Positions 17,932-26,072 of a DNA stretch of 56,845 nucleotides are shown here, one piece after another. Source of the DNA: an uncultured Eubacteriales bacterium (GTDB lineage: Bacteria; Bacillota; Clostridia; Peptostreptococcales; Anaerovoracaceae); assembly GCA_900315485.1 (NCBI GenBank), contig OMZI01000014.1, positions 1 through 56,845 on the forward strand, read 5' to 3'. The first letter of the stretch is position 1. Each line of letters starts with the position of its first letter. The notes beneath the pieces were generated by a model. The model was given only the letters and a program-made list of their open reading frames with translations. It was not told where the DNA came from and searched no databases. A program made the translations under genes and the position numbers.

Positions 17932-18732
17932 ATGAAAATAATGGTAACAGTAAAGCAGGTTCCTGATACCTCCGGCAAGGTAGCAGTGAACGAAGACGGT
18001 ACACTGAACCGTGCTTCCATGCAGACTATCATCAACCCTGATGACCTGAATGCTGTAGAAGAAGCTCTTTCACTCAAGGATGAATACGGCTGCAAGGTAG
18101 TTGCTTTCACAATGGGACCTATGCAGGCAGAGCCTATGCTCAGAGAACTCCTTGCTATGGGTGTTGATGAGACAGTACTCATCTCCGCAAGACAGTTCGG
18201 AGGATCGGATACATATGCCACATCCCAGATCATCGCTGCAGCTATCGACACTTACGGCGTAGATGATGACGATATCATCATCGCCGGACGTCAGGCCATC
18301 GACGGAGATACCGCTCAGGTAGGACCTCAGATAGCTGAGAAGCTCCACCTGCCGCAGGTAACATACGCAGGCGAAGTCAAGAAGGACGGAAACGTTCTCA
18401 CGATCAAGAGAATGCTTGAGGACGGATACATGACAGTCAAGGTCCACACTCCTTGCATGATCACATGCATCAAGGAGCTGAACGAGCCTAGATACATGAA
18501 CGTCCGCGGCACTATCGAGTGCTGGGACAAGCCGCTTACGATCATGGACTATGATGCACTCAAGGATCACGAGCTGATCGACGCAACAACCATCGGTCTC
18601 AAGGGATCCCCGACAAACATCTACAAGTCATTCGCACCTCCTGTCAAGGAGCCGGGCATGATGCTCGAGGGCTCCGGCAAGGAAACCACTGACAAGCTTG
18701 CACACATGCTGACAAGCAAGCACATCATCTAG
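17932..18732 (+). CDS. etfB: electron transfer flavoprotein beta subunit
   Basis: 266 residues. The N-terminus MKIMVTVKQVPDTSGKV and the signature block DTAQVGPQIAEKLHLPQVTYA are typical of EtfB, which binds a bifurcating FAD and interacts with NADH in anaerobes. It lies 18 bases behind the acyl-CoA dehydrogenase and 15 before etfA, the standard bcd-etfBA-like order. Confidence 0.95.
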   Translation: MKIMVTVKQVPDTSGKVAVNEDGTLNRASMQTIINPDDLNAVEEALSLKDEYGCKVVAFTMGPMQAEPMLRELLAMGVDETVLISARQFGGSDTYATSQIIAAAIDTYGVDDDDIIIAGRQAIDGDTAQVGPQIAEKLHLPQVTYAGEVKKDGNVLTIKRMLEDGYMTVKVHTPCMITCIKELNEPRYMNVRGTIECWDKPLTIMDYDALKDHELIDATTIGLKGSPTNIYKSFAPPVKEPGMMLEGSGKETTDKLAHMLTSKHII

Positions 18733-18747
18733 GAAAGGAGGACAGAC

Positions 18748-19863
18748 ATGGCTTATAACAGTGCAGATATAGCTGCTTTCAAGAACGTATGGGTCTTCTG
18801 TGAGCAGCGTCAGGGCAAAATGATGCCTACAACATTCGAACTTATCTCCGAGGGCCGCAAGCTGGCTGATGAACTCGGCGTTGAGCTGTGCGGAATCCTG
18901 CTTGGCGATGATGTTGACGGAATCGCAGCAGAACTCGGCGGATACGGAGCTGACAGAGTATACGTATACAACAGCCCGCTCCTGAAAGATTACACAACTG
19001 ATGCATACACCAAGGTTATCGTAGATGCAGTAGAGGAATTCAAGCCTGAGATCATGATCTACGGAGCTTCCCACATCGGAAGAGACCTCGCACCTAGATG
19101 CGCAGCAAGACTCCACACAGGACTCTGCGCAGACTGTACACACCTTGATGTAGATCTCAATGGTTATGTTGAGTTCCTGAGAACAGGATCAAACGTAGAT
19201 GTTGACAACACCAACTTCGAGACCAAGATGTTTGATGTCAACACCAACCTCAAGATGACACGTCCTGCATTCGGAGGACACCTCATGGCTACTATCGTAT
19301 GCCCGAGATTCCGTCCTGCAATGGCGACCGTACGTCCGGGCGTTATGAAGAGAAGACCTTTTGATGAAGAGGGCGTCAAGAAGATCGAGATCGTTCATCC
19401 TGACTTCGAACTCTCTGCAGAGGATGTCAAGACAGAGGTAGTGGAAGTAGTCAAGGCTGCCAAGAAGCTCGTAGACCTTATCGGTGCTGAGTACATCGTA
19501 TCGGTAGGCCGCGGTATCGCAAAGGATGTTGACGGCGGAATCGCTCTTGCAGAAGAGCTCGCTGACGTACTCGGCGGAGTTGTAGGTTCATCCCGTGCTG
19601 TAGTAGATGCAGGATGGATGACAGCAGATCACCAGGTAGGACAGACAGGAAAGACTGTACATCCTAAGGTATACATCGCTCTCGGTATCTCCGGAGCTAT
19701 CCAGCACAAGGCAGGAATGCAGGAGTCTGAGTACATCATCGCTGTAAACAAGGATGAGAATGCTCCTATGTTCGAGATCGCTGACTACGGTATCGTAGGC
19801 GACCTCTTCAAGGTAGTTCCGCTGCTGATCGAATCAATAAAGGAAGCTAAGGCAGAGGCGTAG
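18748..19863 (+). CDS. etfA: electron transfer flavoprotein alpha subunit
   Basis: 371 residues. The C-terminal FAD domain has GSSRAVVDAGWMTADHQVGQTGKTVHPKVYIALGISGAIQH, the hallmark of EtfA. The N-terminal domain (1-200) pairs with EtfB. It is longer than mitochondrial-type EtfA, as is usual for clostridial forms. No extra ferredoxin domain is fused. AAAGGAGGA precedes the start. Butyrate kinase begins one base after the stop. Confidence 0.95.
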   Translation: MAYNSADIAAFKNVWVFCEQRQGKMMPTTFELISEGRKLADELGVELCGILLGDDVDGIAAELGGYGADRVYVYNSPLLKDYTTDAYTKVIVDAVEEFKPEIMIYGASHIGRDLAPRCAARLHTGLCADCTHLDVDLNGYVEFLRTGSNVDVDNTNFETKMFDVNTNLKMTRPAFGGHLMATIVCPRFRPAMATVRPGVMKRRPFDEEGVKKIEIVHPDFELSAEDVKTEVVEVVKAAKKLVDLIGAEYIVSVGRGIAKDVDGGIALAEELADVLGGVVGSSRAVVDAGWMTADHQVGQTGKTVHPKVYIALGISGAIQHKAGMQESEYIIAVNKDENAPMFEIADYGIVGDLFKVVPLLIESIKEAKAEA

Positions 19864-19864
19864 T

Positions 19865-20971
19865 ATGAGCTACAAAATCTTTACAATCAGTCCAGGCTCC
19901 ACTTCAACCAAGTGCGCTGTCTTCGAAGACAATAAATGTCTCTTCAAGGAGAACATCAGCCACGAGCCTGAGATACTGAAGGAATTCCCGACTGTCAATT
20001 CGCAGCGCCCGTTCAGAGTGGGTGTTGTGATGGCAGTTCTCCACAGCCACGGATTCCAGCTGAGAGACATGGATGCCTTCGCGGCGTATTCGGGAGGACT
20101 CGAGTCGACACCGGGCGGCATTTTCCCTGTGAACCAGAAGATGCTTGTGGATGCGATGTCCGGAAGGATAGCAGACCATCCTGCTGTGCTCGGCTCGCAG
20201 ATCATCGGCGAATTCTCGACGGCTCTCGGCAAGCCGGCATACGTCATTGACCCGCCGGATGTGGATGAGTTTGACGATATCGCAAGGATATCCGGGATCA
20301 AGGGCATATACAGAGAGTCACATGTGCATGTTCTCAACCAGAAGGAAGTTGCCAGGAGAATGGCGGCCGAGCTCGGTAAGAGATATGACGAGTGCAATTT
20401 CATCGTGTGCCATGTGGGAGGAGGCCTTTCGATAGCTGCTCACAAGCAGGGGAGAATGGTCGATGCCAACGACGTCGTAAACGGCGACGGTCCTATGGCA
20501 CCTAACAGATCGGGATATGTTCCGATGCTGCCTTTTGCAAAAATGTGCACATCAGGTGAGTACACCTATGATGATATGAAGGCTCTTGTTTCAAAGACCG
20601 GCGGCCTCAAATCCCTGTCCGGTACTGATGACAACATTAAGCTCAAGGAGATGAGAGACAGCGGCGACAGGTGGGCTTCACTTGTATATGATGCCTTCTC
20701 ATACAACCTGGCGAAGTACATAGGATCATATGCATGCGTGCTTGAGGGCAAGGTCGATGCGATAATCCTGACAGGCGGAGTCAGCAAGGATGAGGAGTTC
20801 GTTGACAGCATCAGGAAGTATGCCGGATGGATCGCACCTGTGAAATCATACGGCGGGGACTTCGAGATGGAAGCTCTTGCCGAAGGTGCCCTGAGAGTCC
20901 TTCGCGGAGAGGAAGAACCTAAGGAGTACACGGGAGTACCTGTGTTCAGCGGATTCGATTTTGAACCGTAA
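19865..20971 (+). CDS. buk: butyrate / branched-chain acyl kinase
   Basis: 368 residues of the acetate and butyrate kinase (ASKHA) family. It has ISPGSTSTKCAVFEDN at the start (phosphate loop), FIVCHVGGGLSIAAHKQGRMVDANDVVNGDGPMAPNRSG (catalytic and adenosine region) and ILTGGVSKDEEFV at the end. It makes ATP from acyl phosphate. Its position one base behind etfA suggests tight coupling to the reductive operon. No phosphotransacylase gene (ptb) is present in the window, so its acyl phosphate donor must come from elsewhere. The VOR-type oxidoreductase 4 kb downstream could provide the acyl-CoA. Confidence 0.93.
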   Translation: MSYKIFTISPGSTSTKCAVFEDNKCLFKENISHEPEILKEFPTVNSQRPFRVGVVMAVLHSHGFQLRDMDAFAAYSGGLESTPGGIFPVNQKMLVDAMSGRIADHPAVLGSQIIGEFSTALGKPAYVIDPPDVDEFDDIARISGIKGIYRESHVHVLNQKEVARRMAAELGKRYDECNFIVCHVGGGLSIAAHKQGRMVDANDVVNGDGPMAPNRSGYVPMLPFAKMCTSGEYTYDDMKALVSKTGGLKSLSGTDDNIKLKEMRDSGDRWASLVYDAFSYNLAKYIGSYACVLEGKVDAIILTGGVSKDEEFVDSIRKYAGWIAPVKSYGGDFEMEALAEGALRVLRGEEEPKEYTGVPVFSGFDFEP

Positions 20972-21083
20972 AAAATTCAAAACAGTGCATGCGTTGATAT
21001 GACTGCATTTTGCGGAAATACGGATGTTTCTTAAATATTATTAAGATGCTTCGTAACGGCGCTGCAGATATAATGATTACAGA

Positions 21084-21121
21084 TTAAGCGAGGCTTGTTG
21101 AATAAGCTTCGCTTAATTATT
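21084..21121 (+). terminator. terminator of the amino acid reduction operon
   Basis: TTAAGCGAGGCTT (21084-21096), loop GTTGAAT, AAGCTTCGCTTAA (21104-21116): 13 bp with one G-U pair, followed by TTATTT. It lies 113 bases after butyrate kinase. Confidence 0.7.
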
Positions 21122-21253
21122 TGCGATAATAACCGGTCCGCATGAAGGTGCGGTTTAAGGCAGCTTTAAGGTCCGGATAGTAATATGGCTGTGCACGATG
21201 GGGGAGTATGTGCAGGCCGTTACGAAAATATACAGACGGGGCAGGTGGATGAT

Positions 21254-22456
21254 ATGAAATACGAACAGGGTGCTGAGCTGATGCTCGATGCCTTGAGAGG
21301 CATACACGGAAAATTCAAAAAGCTCTACGGTCAGGCGGCAATGAGGCTTGATGACGACACATATATCCTGTCCGGAGGAACAGGACTCCTTTCGGATATA
21401 AATGAGGATAATCTTGTTGTCTGTGAGATAAGCGCCGGAGGACTCGGAGAGGTGTTCAATGTCAGGAAGGACATCAATGCTGTAATTTTCGGGATCACTG
21501 CGGATATGGTCAGTGTATCGGAGGGCGGCAGCAATGTGCGTACTGCACTCGAAGACCTTGCACAGCTTACAGGTGCGGAGCTTAAAGTCCTGCCTGATGC
21601 ATCACCGGAGAACATAATCGGTGCACTTGAGGATACCAGCGTCTGCCTGGTGAAGGACATGGGCGGTATCGCGACAGGATCCAATATCAGGAAAGCGGTC
21701 GCAGGCATACAGATAGTGGAGAAGGCATGTGAGGCAGAGGTCCACGGAAAGCTCCTCGGAGGCACGGTCCCTATAGATGCCGGGCTCGCAGAGAGCTACC
21801 GCAGGGAGTTCAGGTCAGACTACGTCAACAGAAATGAGCAGGGCAAGATCCCGTTCATCGGTTTTGATGAGAAGGAATTTGAACTGAGAGGACAGCTCAT
21901 TGACATGGGCAGGGAGCTGGTGAAAAGGGACCTGTCATACGGATCGTGGGGAAATCTTTCAGTCCGTCTGAATGATGATGAGATGCTTATCACTCCGTCA
22001 TCGATGGATTATTTCGACATCAAGCCTGAAGACATAGTCAGGGTCAATATCAATACTCATGAATACAGCGATGGCCAGAGAATACCGAGCAATGAGTTTC
22101 TGATGCATGCGGCTCTGTACGGTAAGTACGAAGACTGCGGCGCAGTGATACATACTCATTCCAACGGGATATCGGTATTCGCTGCCTGCGAGGCAGGATT
22201 TGCGGCTGGCCATGAAGAGGTCAGGAGGCTCGTGGGAGATACCAGGGTAACAAGGTATGAGCGCGCAGGTTCTCCTGAGCTTGCAGAAGCCGTTGCCGAA
22301 ACGATGCTTGACACTCATGCAGCTGTCATCCCTCACCACGGAGCAGTGTATACAGGACCTTCACTTCAGGTCGCATTCAGGGTCGCTGAGGCTATTGAGA
22401 TAAGGGCAAGAAACATCCTGGACTTTGACAGCAGGCCGGAGGAAGACGAAGAATAA
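21254..22456 (+). CDS. tandem class II aldolase/adducin-domain protein
   Basis: 400 residues from the ATG at 21254, chosen because AGGTGG (21243-21248) lies at correct distance; the frame is open 23 codons upstream with only a poor site. The C-terminal half (about residues 205-395) is a complete class II aldolase domain: WGNLSVRL, ITPSSMDYFDIKPEDIV, PSNEFLMHAALY, the metal-binding HTHSN, and PHHGAVYTG. The N-terminal half (about 10-190) follows the same layout (YILSGGTGLLSDINEDNLVV, INAVIFGITADMVSV, SVCLVKDMGGIATG) but has lost every metal-binding His. It looks like an internal duplication with one dead half. Zinc aldolases of this family act on sugar phosphates such as fuculose-1-phosphate or ribulose-5-phosphate; the true substrate is unknown. 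Confidence 0.8.
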   Translation: MKYEQGAELMLDALRGIHGKFKKLYGQAAMRLDDDTYILSGGTGLLSDINEDNLVVCEISAGGLGEVFNVRKDINAVIFGITADMVSVSEGGSNVRTALEDLAQLTGAELKVLPDASPENIIGALEDTSVCLVKDMGGIATGSNIRKAVAGIQIVEKACEAEVHGKLLGGTVPIDAGLAESYRREFRSDYVNRNEQGKIPFIGFDEKEFELRGQLIDMGRELVKRDLSYGSWGNLSVRLNDDEMLITPSSMDYFDIKPEDIVRVNINTHEYSDGQRIPSNEFLMHAALYGKYEDCGAVIHTHSNGISVFAACEAGFAAGHEEVRRLVGDTRVTRYERAGSPELAEAVAETMLDTHAAVIPHHGAVYTGPSLQVAFRVAEAIEIRARNILDFDSRPEEDEE

Positions 22457-22459
22457 CGG

Positions 22460-23758
22460 CTACAGCGACAGTATCCTGTCTGCTACGCCTCTCCATGTAA
22501 TATACGATGTATCCGGAGCGGGTCCTGAAAGGGATCCGCTTTTTATTTCAATAATCAGTCTGCGCAGGGTTTCAGTAAGATCTTCAGTGAACTGCTTCAT
22601 GCCATTGTCAGTCGGAGTATCTATGGTTGCCATTTCAGGCATCGGAACGAACCGGACGTTATTATGCGGTACATTGGCTTCTATCCACGGACGCACACCC
22701 GGAAGGTCGGTACTGACCGGGACTGCTCCTGATGCCATGGCTTCGATAAGTACCAGAGGCAGTCCTTCGAAGAACGAAGGGAGCACGAAGATATCACTGT
22801 ATCTGAATATCTGCGCAAGATGGTCCTGGGATATCTGGCCGAGCCAGGTTATATTGTCAGGCAGAGCATCCAGTCTTCTGCGGACCTCCTCATCCTGGCA
22901 TCCGCCTGCGAGAGTGACCTCGAAAAACGGTACCGCAGGGTCTGCTGCGAGTGCTTCCAGTGCATCGAGGAGCTGAGGTACGCCCTTGGGCCTGCTCATT
23001 TTGCCTGCGTAGCATATCATTACAGGGACCTCATCCTCACCGGCATACTGCTGCAGATCATCCCTGCCGGCTCTGCCGTCCTTATTGAATAATGCATCGT
23101 TATACCCGCTGCCTATGACGGTGACTCTGTTCTCCGGCAGACCGAACATCTCCATTATGGTGTTCTTCTGTTCCTCGTGGAGCGCGAGTGCTTTGTCTAT
23201 GCGTGAGATCTCCGGCCTGACGAAATCACGGAGGTTATCACAGTTGACCATCTGTCTTAGATCGGTACCGTGAGAGATCCCGTATAGCTTCCTGTCAGGG
23301 AAATGCTTCCTGACAAGGGCGGTCAGAAGGAAGAGGTGATGACATACGATAAGGTCAGGGTCGAGCTCTGCGACTGCGCGGCTGACCGCACCTATGAATG
23401 CCTCTTCAAACTGACTTATCATATGAGGCGTCAGATCTCTGTATCTGGTGGATGTGTACGGCATGATGTCGGACATCCCGACTACAGGATAAGGTAGACT
23501 CCTGACTGCCGAGCCGGCCTTTATCTTGCACGGCGCAAAAAGACTTCCCTCTGATGCGGGCTGTGCCGATGCTGTATCTGTAAAGAACACAGGATAGCAT
23601 GTGACGCCTTCCGGAAAGTCAACGGTATCATCGGGGTATATGCCGCATACGACAGCCTGTCTGTGGCCGGCACGGGCCCATGAGCGGACGAGCTCGGTCA
23701 TATATGTGCCGCTGCCTGTGGAATGCGGCTTCTGTGCGGTGATGCTGAGTATTCTCAC
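22460..23758 (-). CDS. GT4-family glycosyltransferase
   Basis: 432 residues with GT-B architecture. The N-terminal acceptor domain begins MRILSITAQKPHSTGSGTYMTELVRSWA. The C-terminal donor domain has ICYAGKMSRPKGVPQLLDALEAL, DIFVLPSFFEGLPLVLIEAMASGAVPVSTDLPG with the E-x7-E type motif of GT4 retaining enzymes. No membrane span. It converges with the aldolase-type gene, ending three bases past it, and has its own minus-strand start preceded by GGAGCA. No cell-envelope cluster surrounds it, so the acceptor cannot be guessed. Confidence 0.88.
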   Translation of the reverse strand: MRILSITAQKPHSTGSGTYMTELVRSWARAGHRQAVVCGIYPDDTVDFPEGVTCYPVFFTDTASAQPASEGSLFAPCKIKAGSAVRSLPYPVVGMSDIMPYTSTRYRDLTPHMISQFEEAFIGAVSRAVAELDPDLIVCHHLFLLTALVRKHFPDRKLYGISHGTDLRQMVNCDNLRDFVRPEISRIDKALALHEEQKNTIMEMFGLPENRVTVIGSGYNDALFNKDGRAGRDDLQQYAGEDEVPVMICYAGKMSRPKGVPQLLDALEALAADPAVPFFEVTLAGGCQDEEVRRRLDALPDNITWLGQISQDHLAQIFRYSDIFVLPSFFEGLPLVLIEAMASGAVPVSTDLPGVRPWIEANVPHNNVRFVPMPEMATIDTPTDNGMKQFTEDLTETLRRLIIEIKSGSLSGPAPDTSYITWRGVADRILSL

Positions 23759-23870
23759 GCTGATGCTCCTTTTTTAGCCATTTATTAACAGTAAACGCCG
23801 TTATCATGAAAATAATACAGATGCTGAGCATTTTTCACAATAAAAACACATTACCGGACGTTCAATATAC

Positions 23871-23900
23871 TTGAATTATGCACTACAAATATAGTATAAA
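23871..23900 (+). promoter_or_regulatory. putative promoter of the NTPase/VOR operon
   Basis: TTGAAT (23871-23876), 18-bp spacer, TATAAA (23895-23900). A transcript from here would carry a leader of about 130 nt that contains the terminator hairpin at 23989-24018 before the first gene. Confidence 0.5.
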
Positions 23901-23988
23901 AATAGTGGTCAGACGATGTATCTTGTTTTGAACAAAGCAATACGGAGGCTGCACCTGTCAATATAACCAATTGATACTATGGAATCAG

Positions 23989-24018
23989 GCTGCTCCGTTA
24001 ACGGAACAGCTATTTTTT
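23989..24018 (+). terminator. leader terminator / attenuator before the NTPase gene
   Basis: GCTG-C-TCCG (23989-23997), loop TTAA, CGGA-A-CAGC (24002-24010), one C/A mismatch, followed by TATTTTTT. The ribosome binding site AAAGAGGTGA and the GTG start at 24036 follow at once. An upstream ACGGAG (23942-23947) can pair with CTCCGT (23994-23999) of the terminator's left arm and could act as an antiterminator. Confidence 0.6.
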
Positions 24019-24035
24019 GTAAAGAGGTGATACCG

Positions 24036-24737
24036 GTGGGACTTTTTTATGAAGCTGACAAAACATTCGAAGATCTGATGAAGGAAAAGAAGAATTTTGT
24101 CTTCATCGGAGAAGCCGGAAGCGGCAAGAGTGAGATAGTCCTTAACATTGCCAACAAGCTTGCTCAGCAGACCGGTAAGAAGGTCAATCTGTTCGACCTC
24201 GATCAGACCAAGCCTCTGTACAGGTCCCGTGACATGCAGGAGGATTTTGCAAAGCGCGGTGTCAACATTTTTTATCAGGATCAGTATCTTGACGCACCTG
24301 TAATGGTCGGCGGAGTAAGGGTGTCACTCGTCAGCGACAACTACACTCTGCTCGATATAGGCGGCGGCCATCAGGCAGCCAAATTCGCCGGGGCATACAG
24401 CGACCTTCTCAGTAAGGACGATGCTGTGCCTGTATACATCATCAATCCTTACAGGCCGTGGACCAAGAGTGTCGATGCCATAGACGGCACAATGAAGCAC
24501 ATACTCGGATCCATGAGACTGGACCACATATATATTCTCGGCAACCCTAATCTGGGTTACGCAACCACTGTTAATGAATTCATGGAGGGGCTGGATCGTA
24601 TTGACGAACTGCTTGACGGCTTTACTGTCGTGAACAGCGCATGTGTTCGGAGAGACATCTACGATGAGGTCAGGGAAAGAACAGATAAGTCTCTTGTACC
24701 GCTCGATCTCTTCCTGACCTATTCATGGGTTGATTAA
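24036..24737 (+). CDS. P-loop NTPase of unknown role, first gene of the VOR operon
   Basis: 233 residues from a GTG at 24036, chosen because AAAGAGGTGA (24021-24030) precedes it; the same frame is open from an ATG at 23979 but that reading would run through the terminator hairpin. Walker A is GEAGSGKSE (about residues 21-29); NLFDLDQTKPLYRSRD near 50-65 resembles the switch region of the MinD/CooC/ArsA class of P-loop ATPases, and YTLLDIGGGHQAAKF near 105 is a possible Walker B. It lies 37 bases ahead of the VOR ferredoxin subunit. That position suggests a maturation or regulatory role for the iron-sulfur enzyme, but I do not recognise a characterised family. Confidence 0.75.
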   Translation: MGLFYEADKTFEDLMKEKKNFVFIGEAGSGKSEIVLNIANKLAQQTGKKVNLFDLDQTKPLYRSRDMQEDFAKRGVNIFYQDQYLDAPVMVGGVRVSLVSDNYTLLDIGGGHQAAKFAGAYSDLLSKDDAVPVYIINPYRPWTKSVDAIDGTMKHILGSMRLDHIYILGNPNLGYATTVNEFMEGLDRIDELLDGFTVVNSACVRRDIYDEVRERTDKSLVPLDLFLTYSWVD

Positions 24738-24774
24738 ATAGATATTGTCACTTATAGCTTAAGGAGGGAATTTA

Positions 24775-24978
24775 ATGGCAAGAATCGAAATCACAACAGA
24801 AGCTTGCAAATCATGCTCCTACTGCGTGATCTCATGCCCTAAGAAGTGCCTTGAGATCGGCAGCGACGTTAACTCCAAGGGTTACCTCTATGCTGTTTCC
24901 GCAAGACCTGAGGACTGCATCGGTTGTGCGATGTGCGCTCAGATCTGTCCGGAATCCGCAATTGAGGTATGGAGATAG
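24775..24978 (+). CDS. vorD: 2-oxoacid:ferredoxin oxidoreductase delta (2x[4Fe-4S]) subunit
   Basis: 67 residues with two CxxCxxCxxxCP motifs (CKSCSYCVISCP and CIGCAMCAQICP), the delta or ferredoxin-like subunit that carries electrons from the thiamine site to external ferredoxin. AAGGAGG precedes the start. The alpha-subunit gene begins 14 bases after its stop. First structural gene of the four-subunit enzyme. Confidence 0.93.
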   Translation: MARIEITTEACKSCSYCVISCPKKCLEIGSDVNSKGYLYAVSARPEDCIGCAMCAQICPESAIEVWR

Positions 24979-24992
24979 GAAAGGAGACTGAT

Positions 24993-26072
24993 ATGGCAGA
25001 ACGTGTATTTATGAAAGGCACCGAGGCTATCGCTGAGGCTGCTGTAAGAGCAGGATGCCGCTTCTTCGCAGGCTATCCTATCACTCCGCAGAACGAGATC
25101 CCTGAGTACATGGCAAGAAGACTTCCTGAGGTAGGCGGTACATTCGTACAGGGCGAGAGCGAAGTAGCTTCCGTCAACATGCTGTACGGTGCAGCTTCCA
25201 CAGGCATCAGAGCAATGAGCTCATCTTCTTCCTGCGGTATCTCCCTTTACAGTGAAGGCGTTTCCTACTGCGCATCTGCACGTATCCCGATGGTATACGT
25301 CAATGTACAGAGAGGCGGCCCTGGAATCGGAGCTATCCAGCCTGCACAGCAGGACTACATGCAGGCAACCAAGGCATCCGGCAACGGCGGATTCAGAATG
25401 ATCGTACTTGCACCGGATTCAGTTCAGGAATGCGTAGACATGGTATACGAGGCTTATGACCTCGCAGAGAGAGACCAGAACCCTGTACTCGTCCTTACAG
25501 ACGGTGTTATGGGAACAATGATGGAGCCTGTAGTACTCCCTCCTATGAAGAGCGACGAGGAGCTCGCAGAGTGCAGAGCAAAATTCATGCCTAGAGCTAT
25601 CGTAGGCCACCCTCTGGGACAGCAGGCATACTGCAGACCTGGTTCAGTCGGAGACGGACAGGAGCAGGCCAACATCGAAGCTGCTGCACTGTATGAGACA
25701 TGGGACAAGGACATCAGAGTTGAAGAATTCATGATGGACGATGCTGAGATCGTATTCGCAGCATATGGTATTTCCGCACGTATCTCAAGAGCAGTAGTAA
25801 GAGAGCTCAGAGCTCAGGGTGTCAAGGCAGGAATGATCAGACCTATCACAATTTCTCCATTCCCTTATGACACATTCAGGAATCTCGACTTCGACAGAAT
25901 CAAGGGAATCATCGATGTTGAGATGTCGATCCCTGCTCAGATGAGATGGGATATTGATTTCGCTGTACAGGGCAGATGCCCTATCAAGGAAGTCCTCAGA
26001 TCCGGCGGTCAGCTGCTGACTAACGACCAGGTAATGAAGGGCGCACAGGAATTCATTAAGGAGGTGCTGTAA
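24993..26072 (+). CDS. vorB: 2-oxoacid:ferredoxin oxidoreductase alpha subunit (VorB type)
   Basis: 359 residues from the ATG at 24993 with AAAGGAGA ahead; an in-frame ATG eight codons earlier lies inside vorD and has no site. FMKGTEAIAEAAVRAGCRFFAGYPITPQNEIPEYMA and the GESEVASVNMLYGAASTGIRAMSSSSSCG stretch mark the alpha subunit, which holds the pyrophosphate end of TPP and the substrate loop. It is of the kind annotated as 3-methyl-2-oxobutanoate dehydrogenase VorB. The substrate is probably a branched-chain 2-oxoacid, but 2-oxoglutarate or aryl pyruvates cannot be excluded from sequence. It overlaps the next gene (TAATG). Confidence 0.88.
   Translation: MAERVFMKGTEAIAEAAVRAGCRFFAGYPITPQNEIPEYMARRLPEVGGTFVQGESEVASVNMLYGAASTGIRAMSSSSSCGISLYSEGVSYCASARIPMVYVNVQRGGPGIGAIQPAQQDYMQATKASGNGGFRMIVLAPDSVQECVDMVYEAYDLAERDQNPVLVLTDGVMGTMMEPVVLPPMKSDEELAECRAKFMPRAIVGHPLGQQAYCRPGSVGDGQEQANIEAAALYETWDKDIRVEEFMMDDAEIVFAAYGISARISRAVVRELRAQGVKAGMIRPITISPFPYDTFRNLDFDRIKGIIDVEMSIPAQMRWDIDFAVQGRCPIKEVLRSGGQLLTNDQVMKGAQEFIKEVL

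Noticed and set aside
23979-24035. Longer N-terminus of the P-loop NTPase from the ATG at 23979
   Set aside because: That start has no ribosome site and would translate the terminator hairpin, whereas GTG at 24036 has a strong site.
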